Assembly (NCBI GenBank): GCA_947374125.1
Contig: CANCAR010000019.1
Location: 1-21,062 of the forward strand
Length of the DNA: 21,062 nucleotides
DNA from: Hyphomicrobiales bacterium
GTDB taxonomy: Bacteria > Pseudomonadota > Alphaproteobacteria > Rhizobiales > Beijerinckiaceae
Direction of reading: 5' to 3'
The position numbers and the translations under genes were made by a program. Of the stretch, positions 14,927 to 21,062 are shown piece by piece (positions within the stretch are counted from its first letter, which is position 1; each line of letters starts with the position of its first letter). Under the pieces are notes generated by a model, which saw only the letters and a program-made list of their open reading frames with translations, ran no database searches and was not told where the DNA came from.

Positions 14927-15730
14927 CTACACTTTCCAACCAGAGTGAAGCTGAACGATACCCCCGGACATTGGCCGTGCGCGCACTTCACCAAAACCTG
15001 CGTCACGGATCATGCTTGAGAAGCGCGTTGGCGATGGAAAGCGCCGGATCGATTCCACAAGATATTGGTAGGGCTCGGCATCGCCCGTCACCATTTTCCC
15101 CATGGGTGGAATGAGTTTGAACGAAAACAGATCATAGATTTTATCTAACCCCGGTACGTCAACGGCGGAGAATTCGAGGCACATGAACCTCCCCCCACGC
15201 CTGAGCACGCGATAGGCTTCGCTGAGCGCCATATCAATGCGCGGCACATTGCGGATGCCGAAAGCAATCGTATAGGCGTCGAAGCTGTTATCCTCAAAGG
15301 GCAAACTCTCGGCATTGCCTTGAACAAATTCGATTTGGTCTTGAAGCGCCTTTGGCGTCCGGTCGCGACCGACCCGCAGCATGTCACCATTGATATCGCA
15401 AACGGTAGCGCTGCCGCGCGTGCCTGCCGCTTCCATCACCCGAAACGCCACATCGCCTGTTCCACCGGCTACATCCAGCAGCGAAAAGGGTTTATTTTTC
15501 CAAGGGCGAAGCGAGGAAACAAGCGCGTCTTTCCATGCCCGATGCAGCCCAAACGACATTAAATCATTCATCACATCATAGCGCTTAGCGACTTTATGGA
15601 AGACGTCATCGACCATCGCCTGCTTATCGCCAAGGCGGACAGACGCAAAGCCGAAATGCGTTTCTTCGCCTGTGTCGCCTACGTTCTCTCGATCCGTCAT
15701 CGGTTGAGTGCTCGCGTTTTTATCGTGCAT
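14927..15730 (-). CDS. ubiE: Demethylmenaquinone/2-polyprenyl-benzoquinol C-methyltransferase
   Basis: SAM-dependent C-methyltransferase of ubiquinone (and menaquinone) synthesis. It is 267 residues. An N-terminal extension precedes VDDVFHKVAKRYDVMNDLMSFGLHRAWKD, the UbiE family start. The SAM motif is LLDVAGGTGDVAFR. Further family regions are DAYTIAFGIRNVP, EAYRVLRRGGRFMCLEFS and the C-terminal GGIVQLHSGWKV. ATG 15730 and ATG 15700 are both possible and neither has a strong ribosome site; the longer is given. It is first in ubiE-ubiB and divergent from mutM with a 67-bp gap. Confidence 0.94.
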   Translation of the reverse strand: MHDKNASTQPMTDRENVGDTGEETHFGFASVRLGDKQAMVDDVFHKVAKRYDVMNDLMSFGLHRAWKDALVSSLRPWKNKPFSLLDVAGGTGDVAFRVMEAAGTRGSATVCDINGDMLRVGRDRTPKALQDQIEFVQGNAESLPFEDNSFDAYTIAFGIRNVPRIDMALSEAYRVLRRGGRFMCLEFSAVDVPGLDKIYDLFSFKLIPPMGKMVTGDAEPYQYLVESIRRFPSPTRFSSMIRDAGFGEVRARPMSGGIVQLHSGWKV

Positions 15731-15797
15731 TGGTCAAGACCATAGCGTGCGGCGCGTCAAGACGCTATGCCGTCGCATTGTAGGGGAGAATGCATAA

Positions 15798-16679
15798 ATG
15801 CCGGAATTACCCGAAGTAGAAACCGTGCGCCGAGGCCTAGAGCCCGCAATGGCCCGGCAAATTGTGATCCGCGTTGAGCAACGCCGCGCCGATTTGCGCT
15901 TTCCGTTCCCGACCCGGTTTCGTGCCCGCCTTGAAGGGCAGACGATCACCGCGCTGTCCCGCCGCGCAAAATATCTGTTGCTCGATCTATCCTCCGGCGA
16001 GGTTTTGGTGATGCATCTGGGGATGAGCGGAAGATTTACGGTCGAAATCGGCGGGGAAAAGGCAGGCACCGCCAGCTTCCATTATGAGACCTCAGCAGAC
16101 GCCCCGCATGACCACGTGGTGTTTCATTTAAGCAATGGCGCACGCGTTACCTATAATGACCCGCGCCGCTTCGGCTATATGGACCTGATACCCCGTTCTG
16201 ATCTCGCTACGTCAAAGCATTTCCGGTTGATGGGGATTGAGCCACTTGGCAATGTGCTCAATGGCGATGTTATTCGCACACTGTACCAGGACAAGAAAAC
16301 ACCGCTCAAAGCCGCGCTTCTCGATCAAAGGCTGATTGCAGGTTTGGGAAACATCTATGTCTGCGAGGCTCTGCACCGCTCAGGTCTCTCGCCAACACGC
16401 TTGGCAGGTACGCTTACAACGGACCGCGGCAGCATGAAGGGAAAGGCGGACCTTTTAGCCACCACCATTCGTGAGGTTTTGGGCGAAGCGATTGAGGCGG
16501 GGGGCTCGTCCTTGCGGGATTATGCGCAAACCGATGGCTCGCTCGGCTATTTCCAACACCGGTTCAGGGTTTATGATCGAGAAGGGGAAAAATGCCCAAC
16601 GCCATTGTGCCCCGGAACCATTGAGCGGATTGTCCAATCTGGGCGATCCACGTTTTATTGCAAATCCTGCCAAAAGTAA
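15798..16679 (+). CDS. mutM: Formamidopyrimidine-DNA glycosylase
   Basis: Base-excision repair glycosylase/lyase that removes 8-oxoguanine and formamidopyrimidines. The 293-residue protein begins MPELPEVETVRRGL, which supplies the N-terminal Pro nucleophile and Glu3. Lys58 lies in RRAKYLLLDL. The helix-two-turn-helix carries LIAGLGNIYVCEALHRSGLSP. The C-terminal zinc finger is CPTPLC ... FYCKSCQK, i.e. C-x4-C and C-x2-C, with the first pair spaced wider than E. coli's C-x2-C. ATG 15798 follows GGGGAG at nine bases. It heads a plus-strand run with the enoyl-CoA hydratase and permease genes. Confidence 0.96.
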   Translation: MPELPEVETVRRGLEPAMARQIVIRVEQRRADLRFPFPTRFRARLEGQTITALSRRAKYLLLDLSSGEVLVMHLGMSGRFTVEIGGEKAGTASFHYETSADAPHDHVVFHLSNGARVTYNDPRRFGYMDLIPRSDLATSKHFRLMGIEPLGNVLNGDVIRTLYQDKKTPLKAALLDQRLIAGLGNIYVCEALHRSGLSPTRLAGTLTTDRGSMKGKADLLATTIREVLGEAIEAGGSSLRDYAQTDGSLGYFQHRFRVYDREGEKCPTPLCPGTIERIVQSGRSTFYCKSCQK

Positions 16680-16743
16680 GCGGCCTTGAACCAAAGCCAA
16701 TCCCGCGCTAGCACTCTTTCAGAAACAATCAGAAGGGGCGGTC

Positions 16744-17517
16744 ATGGCGTACGAAACGATCTTGACGGAAACACGTGGTAAAGCAGGCTTGATCACCATC
16801 AACCGCCCCGACGCTCTCAATGCGCTCAATTCGATTGTCATTCGGGAAATCACGCACGCGCTTGATACTTTCGAACGCAATGCTTCGATTGGAGCCGTGG
16901 TTTTAACCGGCTCTGAGAAGGCCTTCGCAGCTGGCGCCGATGTCAAAGAAATGAAGGACCTGTCCTTTCCGTCTGCCTATCTTGATGATTTTGTCACCGC
17001 TTGGGACGCGATACCGCTGCACCGCAAACCCCTGATCGCAGCCGTTTCGGGCTTCGCGCTCGGTGGCGGCTGTGAGCTTGCGATGATGTGCGATTTTATC
17101 CTTGCGTCCGACTCCGCCAAATTCGGCCAGCCTGAAATTCGGCTTGGCATTATGCCGGGGGTTGGCGGCAGTCAGCGTTTAACCCGCGCCGTGGGTAAAG
17201 CAAAAGCGATGGAAATGTGCCTCACGGGCCGAATGATGGACGCCAATGAGGCGGAGCGCGCTGGCCTTGTGTCGCGCATCATACCGGTCGCGGATCTCGT
17301 CAACGAAGCCGTGAAAACCGCCGAAACCATTGCCAATTTCTCCCGGCAAAGCGTGTTGATGACAAAGGAAGCGGTCAACCGTGCTTTTGAAACAACCCTT
17401 GCAGAGGGCGTTCGGTTTGAGCGCCGGATGTTCCAGTCGCTGTTTGCGACCGCCGACCAGAAAGAAGGCATGTCGGCCTTCATCGAGAAGCGGCCTGCAA
17501 AATTCGAAGACCGCTGA
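16744..17517 (+). CDS. Enoyl-CoA hydratase (crotonase family)
   Basis: Hydrates trans-2-enoyl-CoA, presumably in fatty-acid beta-oxidation. The 257-residue protein has the oxyanion-hole loop AFAAGADVKEM, Glu111 in GGGCELAMMCDF and Glu131 in GQPEIRLGIMPGVGG. The 20-residue spacing between the two glutamates matches the classical hydratase. ATG 16744 is preceded by AGGGGCGG. It starts 64 bp after mutM and its TGA abuts the next gene's ATG. Hydratases next to mutM and rpsT are frequent in rhizobia. The two catalytic acids favour hydratase over other crotonase activities. Confidence 0.9.
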   Translation: MAYETILTETRGKAGLITINRPDALNALNSIVIREITHALDTFERNASIGAVVLTGSEKAFAAGADVKEMKDLSFPSAYLDDFVTAWDAIPLHRKPLIAAVSGFALGGGCELAMMCDFILASDSAKFGQPEIRLGIMPGVGGSQRLTRAVGKAKAMEMCLTGRMMDANEAERAGLVSRIIPVADLVNEAVKTAETIANFSRQSVLMTKEAVNRAFETTLAEGVRFERRMFQSLFATADQKEGMSAFIEKRPAKFEDR

Positions 17518-18315
17518 ATGGAACTTGGCCTCGAACCCCTTGCGCTGCTCTGCGCCACAGCCTTTGCTGCCGGTTTTGTGGACGCGATTGCGGGTGGTGG
17601 CGGACTGTTGACAATTCCGGCTTTGTTGCTGGCTGGCGTCAACCCGGTCGCGGCTGTGGCGACCAATAAGGTGCAAGGGACGCTTTCTATTCTCTCCGCG
17701 CTTTTAACCTATGGCCGCTCGGGCATTGTGGAATGGCGCGCGGGCCTTCCTATGGCAGCCACGTCCTTCGTTGTTGGTATCGGCGGCGCTCTATCCGTTC
17801 ACATTCTTCCGAAGGAAATGATTGCGGCCTTCATTCCGGCGCTGCTCATCGCAGTGGCGCTTTATTTCGGCTTGGCGCGCGGAATAAGTGATGCGGATCG
17901 AAAAAGCCGAATGACCCGCATGGCGTTCATCATCATCATCGTACCGCCTATCGCTTTTTATGATGGCTTTCTGGGGCCGGGTGCTGGGTCGTTTTATGCG
18001 CTAGCGCTGATGGCCTTCCAAGGGTTTGGCATTACCCGCACAACTGCCATGTCCAAATTGCTTAATGGTGGCAGCAATGCGGGCTCCCTTCTGCTCTTTA
18101 GCCTCGCGGGCAGCGTGCTTTGGCCACTCGGGCTTGGCATGGGCGCTTGTTCGATCCTTGGCGCGCAATTGGGCTCACGGCTCGCCATCAAACAAGGGGC
18201 GCGGATCATTCGTCCGCTCATTGTATTGACCTGCTGCGCCCTATCCGTCCGAATGTTGGCCGATCCATCAAACCCGGTGCATGTCTTTTTCGCCAATCTC
18301 CGATTTCCGGGCTGA
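17518..18315 (+). CDS. TauE/SafE (TSUP) family membrane permease
   Basis: A 265-residue integral membrane protein of the sulfite exporter TauE/SafE type. It has about eight hydrophobic segments. The family motif AAGFVDAIAGGGGLLTIPALLLAGVNPVAAVATNK lies near the N-terminus, and its weaker echo YDGFLGPGAGSFYALALMAFQGFG occurs in the second half, as expected for an internal duplication. Family members move small anions or organosulfur compounds such as sulfite or sulfoacetate; the substrate here is unknown. ATG 17518 follows directly on the hydratase TGA with no gap, so the two are probably translationally coupled. Confidence 0.85.
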   Translation: MELGLEPLALLCATAFAAGFVDAIAGGGGLLTIPALLLAGVNPVAAVATNKVQGTLSILSALLTYGRSGIVEWRAGLPMAATSFVVGIGGALSVHILPKEMIAAFIPALLIAVALYFGLARGISDADRKSRMTRMAFIIIIVPPIAFYDGFLGPGAGSFYALALMAFQGFGITRTTAMSKLLNGGSNAGSLLLFSLAGSVLWPLGLGMGACSILGAQLGSRLAIKQGARIIRPLIVLTCCALSVRMLADPSNPVHVFFANLRFPG

Positions 18316-18341
18316 ACAGCGACTTTATAGAACAAAGAACA

Positions 18342-18370
18342 TTGACGCCTAACGCGTGAGCCGGTATGAA
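18342..18370 (+). promoter_or_regulatory. Sigma-70-type promoter for rpsT
   Basis: TTGACG (18342-18347), a 17-base spacer, then TATGAA (18365-18370). This is close to the housekeeping consensus, correctly spaced and 112 bp upstream of rpsT, just after the permease stop. It implies an untranslated leader of about 105 bases. Confidence 0.65.
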
Positions 18371-18430
18371 CCGCGCCACACATGGATGTTTCCGATGTTT
18401 ATCGGGGATGCCCTTCCACTTCCAACCATA

Positions 18431-18475
18431 GGCGGTCCGCCTTGCTCCCGAACGGGAAATAGGTCCGCCGTGAGG
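18431..18475 (+). promoter_or_regulatory. Structured leader of rpsT (possible S20 autoregulation site)
   Basis: GGTCCGCC occurs at 18434-18441 and again at 18462-18469, directly before the Shine-Dalgarno GAGG (18472-18475). GGCGG at 18431-18435 can pair with CCGCC in either copy. Pairing with the distal copy would put structure next to the ribosome site. S20 controls its own translation in E. coli; extension to this leader is inference. Confidence 0.35.
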
Positions 18476-18482
18476 TACACCA

Positions 18483-18749
18483 ATGGCTAATACGACTTCT
18501 GCAAAGAAGGCCACCCGCAAGATTGAACGCCGTACCGCGGTTAACCGCAGCCGTCGTTCGCGCGTCCGCACCTATGTCAAGAAGCTTGAGGAAGCCCTCA
18601 AGGCTGGCGACAAGGCTGCAGCGACGGAAGCGTTTAAGCATGCCGAACCAGAATTGATGCGTGCTGCCCAGAAGGGCGTTCTGCACAAGAATACTGCGTC
18701 TCGTAAGGTTTCGCGTTTGGCAAAGGCAATCAGCGCGCTTTCCGCTTAA
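18483..18749 (+). CDS. rpsT: 30S ribosomal protein S20
   Basis: A small basic protein that binds 16S rRNA in the body of the 30S subunit. The 88 residues begin MANTTSAKKATRKIERRTAVNRSRRSRVRTY. They are rich in Lys/Arg and Ala and helical throughout, with the family signature of a long N-terminal helix. ATG 18483 has GAGG seven bases upstream. It has its own promoter at 18342-18370 and an intrinsic terminator at 18782-18806, so it is a single-gene transcript. rpsT upstream of dnaA is common in Hyphomicrobiales. Confidence 0.96.
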   Translation: MANTTSAKKATRKIERRTAVNRSRRSRVRTYVKKLEEALKAGDKAAATEAFKHAEPELMRAAQKGVLHKNTASRKVSRLAKAISALSA

Positions 18750-18781
18750 GAAAAGCACTACAACTTTAAGATGAGAGATCC

Positions 18782-18806
18782 AGCCCCGCCATGTGCGGGG
18801 CTTTTT
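18782..18806 (+). terminator. Intrinsic terminator of rpsT
   Basis: AGCCCCGC (18782-18789), loop CATGT, GCGGGGCT (18795-18802), then TTTT. It is a perfect eight-pair GC-rich stem followed by a U-run, 32 bp after the rpsT stop. Confidence 0.92.
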
Positions 18807-19205
18807 CGTTAGCCGAATGATCCATTTTTAGTCTCAATCGTCGTAAAAATATTTTGCCAATTTTCAATCTTTTTGCTTGACACACTTGTGTCGCTTTAAT
18901 CCAAAGGACAATCGGTTCACACCTTAAGCCGCTCAAGATTTATGTAATGATTTCATATGGTTATAGGATAAGAATGATTCCGCATGATGGCGACGCTCGG
19001 TTTATCATCTGTTCAGTGTGGTGATGAAAATAAAAATAAAAAATTTTGCAATGATCTAGGATTAAGGAAATGTGAACGAAGCCAAGGATTTGCAGCGGTA
19101 AGCCCGGATTGAGCAACGGAAACTAGCAATAAAATGGTCCGATTTACTCGCAAAGGTTGTGTACGCTCCGTTGCACGCCCATCAGGCCATGTATAAGGAT
19201 TACAC
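18807..19205. other. Non-coding part of the rpsT-dnaA interval
   Basis: No convincing protein gene. Visible structures are GACACA-CT-TGTGTC (18879-18892) overlapping a TTGACA (18877-18882), an A/T-rich run around 19026-19050, and an 8-bp long-range stem GCAACGGA / TCCGTTGC (19113-19120 / 19167-19174). One GATTC (CcrM-type GANTC) lies at 18976-18980. Canonical DnaA boxes (TTATCCACA) are absent; the closest matches differ at two or more positions. The interval could hold the dnaA promoter and leader or a small RNA. Confidence 0.6.
18879..18892. promoter_or_regulatory. Palindrome overlapping a -35-like TTGACA
   Basis: GACACA-CT-TGTGTC is a perfect 6+2+6 inverted repeat. The TTGACA at 18877-18882 overlaps its left arm, but no good -10 follows at 16-18 bases. 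It could be an operator for a dnaA or leader promoter; this is not established. Confidence 0.35.
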
Positions 19206-19457
19206 GTGTCAGACCGGTTCGGGATGATGCCTTCAATGGATGCCGGAAATGAAAATCCTCATTTCAGAGGATGGGATATTTTTGTCCTGAATTTGGAGGC
19301 ATTTCTTGAGATGGTATCCATGACGGAAAGAGATGGGCGTTCCAGATTGGACACCTTAGTACGAAAATTTATATGGCGTTCATATCAAGGCATTTCCGCC
19401 TGTGATGGGCGAATATGGTTCGAACGCGATAACAGGAGCAAGATAAGATGGCGATGA
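19206..19457 (+). CDS. Hypothetical short ORF upstream of dnaA (83 aa)
   Basis: GTG-started frame with a good ribosome site (AAGGA, six bases before). The 83-residue product, MSDRFGMMPSMDAGNENPHF onward, is hydrophilic and basic at the C-terminus (RDNRSKIRWR). It has no recognised domain, signal peptide or membrane segment. It ends at TAG 19455-19457, overlapped by a second short frame starting at 19448. I do not recognise it, and it could be a chance frame in the dnaA leader. The two consecutive frames with sensible ribosome sites are the only positive evidence. Confidence 0.25.
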   Translation: MSDRFGMMPSMDAGNENPHFRGWDIFVLNLEAFLEMVSMTERDGRSRLDTLVRKFIWRSYQGISACDGRIWFERDNRSKIRWR

Positions 19458-19549
19458 ATACAATCGATCAAACCGGATTTGCCGTCGTGTTACCAAACCA
19501 GCTCCAAGTTTATGTATTAATCCGTCATCCTTTCTGCGTTCGGTTATGA
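19448..19549 (+). CDS. Hypothetical 33-aa ORF immediately before dnaA
   Basis: ATG 19448 is preceded by AGGAG with about nine bases spacing. It overlaps the end of the 83-residue frame by 10 bp and ends at TGA 19547-19549, 69 bp before dnaA. The product begins MAMNTIDQTGFAVVLPNQLQ and is unlike any family I recognise. It could be a leader peptide affecting dnaA expression, or chance. Confidence 0.2.
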   Translation: MAMNTIDQTGFAVVLPNQLQVYVLIRHPFCVRL

Positions 19550-19618
19550 AAGCCGGATGAGGTATTTATTCCACCCCGCGTTTGATTTGTATTTTGTGTT
19601 AGATATTGAGATCCCATC

Positions 19619-21062
19619 ATGTTGAGCCACCTGCGAACCGAGCCGTCCGACGATCAACTGCATCAGCGGTCCGATAATGAGGCGTGGGACCGCGTTCGTA
19701 AAAGATTGCGGGCCGAACTGGGCGAGGATGTGTTTTCGAGTTGGTTCGGACGCTTAGAGCTAACCGACATGATAGACGGGATCGCGCATTTATCGGTCCC
19801 TACGCGATTCCTAAAGAGCTGGATCCAGTCCCATTATAGTGATCGGCTTCAGGCGCTTTTAACGGACGAGTTCAAAAGCGTCTCCGAGATCGTCCTGTCT
19901 GTGCGTGGCGCTTTAGCCAAGCCCGTACAGAAGCCACAAGCCACGCTGGCGACCGATCACGCCGTTATGGAACGCGCACCGGTAGAGCGGGGCAAGAATG
20001 AGAATTTTGCGATTGTTGAGAATAAAGCGCCGCAAGATGGAGATGCCCTCTCTGGTGCACCACTTGATCGTCGTCTGACGTTTGCCAATTTCTTGGTGGG
20101 AAGATCCAACGCGCTGGCCCATGCCGCCGCTGAGCGCGTTGCGCAAAATGGCGTAGGCGATGCGCCGCTTTATAACCCGCTATTCGTGCATGCCGGCGTT
20201 GGCCTTGGGAAAACGCATCTTTTGCACGCCGTTGCGCATGAAACCGCGGCCCATGGCCGCCGTGTGATCTACCTCACCGCCGACCGTTTTATGTATGGCT
20301 TTGTTTCTGCGCTCAAAGCGCAAACAGCGCTGAATTTCAAAGAGCGCCTCCGCGGCATTGATCTTTTGGTGATTGATGATGTTCAGTTTCTTCAAGGTAA
20401 ATCGATTCAGCAGGAATTCTGCCACACGCTGAACGCGCTGATCGATTCCGGGCGTCAAATCGTGATTGCGGCGGATCGTCCGCCATCCGATCTCGAAAGC
20501 CTCGATGAACGGGTAAGGTCGCGGCTTGCGGGCGGGCTTGTTGTGGAAATGGGTCCTTTGGACGAAAATCTGCGGGTCAAGATTATTGAGGCACGGATTG
20601 AGAGTGCTCGTCAACATCAGCCCGGTTTTGAGGTTAATCCGTCGGTCATCAGCTATGTAGCAAAGATGGTCGTTTCAAACGGTCGTGATCTGGACGGCGC
20701 CGTTAACCGGTTGCTCGCCCATTCGACGCTTACCGGCGGGGCGATGACCGTTGAATCCGCAGAGGCTGCGATCCGTGACCTTGTTCGTACCCGCGAACCG
20801 CGGAAAGTAAAGATCGAGGACATCCAGAAACTCGTGGCAACGCATTTCAATGTTAGCCGCGCCGATATCCTGTCATCGCGCCGCTCTGCAAGTGTCGTCA
20901 AACCACGTCAGATCGCCATGTATCTGGCCAAAGTGCTGACCTTGCGCTCGCTTCCCGAGATCGGTCGCCGTTTTGGGGGCCGCGATCATACGACGGTGCT
21001 GCATGCGGTCCGGAAAATCGAAGGCGCAGTCAATGCGGACGCAACGCTCAAGGACGATGTTG
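19619..21062 (+). CDS. dnaA: Chromosomal replication initiator DnaA (3' end outside window)
   Basis: AAA+ initiator that binds DnaA boxes and opens oriC. The frame runs from ATG 19619 off the right edge; 481 residues are visible. Domain I (about 20-95, EAWDRVRKRLRAELG ... LSVPTRFLKSWI) is followed by a variable linker to about 150. Domain III has Walker A AGVGLGKTH (192-200), Walker B LLVIDDVQFLQGK (249-261) and the sensor-2 stretch NGRDLDGAVNRL. Domain IV ends with the DnaA signature RSLPEIGRRFGGRDHTTVLH (443-462). Only a short C-terminal tail can be missing. The Shine-Dalgarno is weak (TTGAG, eight bases upstream). The long leader upstream suggests its own promoter. Confidence 0.96.
   Translation, partial: MLSHLRTEPSDDQLHQRSDNEAWDRVRKRLRAELGEDVFSSWFGRLELTDMIDGIAHLSVPTRFLKSWIQSHYSDRLQALLTDEFKSVSEIVLSVRGALAKPVQKPQATLATDHAVMERAPVERGKNENFAIVENKAPQDGDALSGAPLDRRLTFANFLVGRSNALAHAAAERVAQNGVGDAPLYNPLFVHAGVGLGKTHLLHAVAHETAAHGRRVIYLTADRFMYGFVSALKAQTALNFKERLRGIDLLVIDDVQFLQGKSIQQEFCHTLNALIDSGRQIVIAADRPPSDLESLDERVRSRLAGGLVVEMGPLDENLRVKIIEARIESARQHQPGFEVNPSVISYVAKMVVSNGRDLDGAVNRLLAHSTLTGGAMTVESAEAAIRDLVRTREPRKVKIEDIQKLVATHFNVSRADILSSRRSASVVKPRQIAMYLAKVLTLRSLPEIGRRFGGRDHTTVLHAVRKIEGAVNADATLKDDV

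Noticed and set aside
18807..19618. Chromosomal origin (oriC) upstream of dnaA
   Set aside because: Despite an A/T-rich run, I found no TTATCCACA or TGATCCACA boxes with fewer than two mismatches and no cluster. In several rhizobia the origin lies near hemE, not dnaA. A DnaA-box scan and GC skew over the whole replicon would decide.

Overview
The window looks like chromosomal DNA of an alphaproteobacterium, most likely of the order Hyphomicrobiales (Rhizobiales). The support is a class I lysyl-tRNA synthetase, an Irr-type Fur regulator divergent from fabA-fabB-fabI, a double-length alphaproteobacterial dCTP deaminase, and the gene run dut / coaBC / ubiB / ubiE / mutM / enoyl-CoA hydratase / rpsT / dnaA, a familiar rhizobial neighbourhood. 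Coding DNA is moderately GC-rich. No rRNA, tRNA, CRISPR array, insertion sequence or integrase was found.

Layout. 1-2100: the 3' end of an S24/LexA-like regulator converges on lysK. 2093-2530: a very AT-rich intergenic stretch, about 9% GC over 180 bp, in front of a small MarR-like regulator. 2899-6717 (minus): a lipid and nucleotide operon fabA-fabB-fabI-dcd, with irr transcribed divergently at 6932. 7413-9168: a secreted SH3-domain protein (minus) divergent from a 2-hydroxyacid dehydrogenase (plus). 9174-9255: a heptanucleotide tandem repeat with an inverted copy in a convergent gap. 9261-12499 (minus): coaBC-dut-Rrf2 regulator-cysK. 12600-13243 (minus): a HigB/HigA-like toxin-antitoxin pair. 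13354-15730 (minus): ubiE-ubiB. 15798-18315 (plus): mutM, enoyl-CoA hydratase, TauE/SafE-type permease. 18342-18806: rpsT with a good promoter, a structured leader and an intrinsic terminator. 18807-19618: a long leader region. 19619-end: dnaA, cut by the window edge.

How it fits together. Most genes are housekeeping: unsaturated fatty-acid synthesis (FabA/FabB/FabI), dUTP and dCTP handling (Dut/Dcd), CoA, cysteine and ubiquinone synthesis, DNA repair and replication initiation. Two regulators sit beside likely targets: Irr next to fab, and an Rrf2 protein next to cysK.

The less ordinary parts are an S24 protein that seems to lack both catalytic residues; the curved AT-rich tract with its MarR-like gene; near-perfect palindromes in the fabA-irr and rpsT-dnaA gaps; the heptamer repeat; the toxin-antitoxin pair and the permease lying inside an otherwise conserved gene order; and two overlapping short reading frames just before dnaA. 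I did not find a clearly new multi-gene system. All calls come from reading the sequence without database searches.
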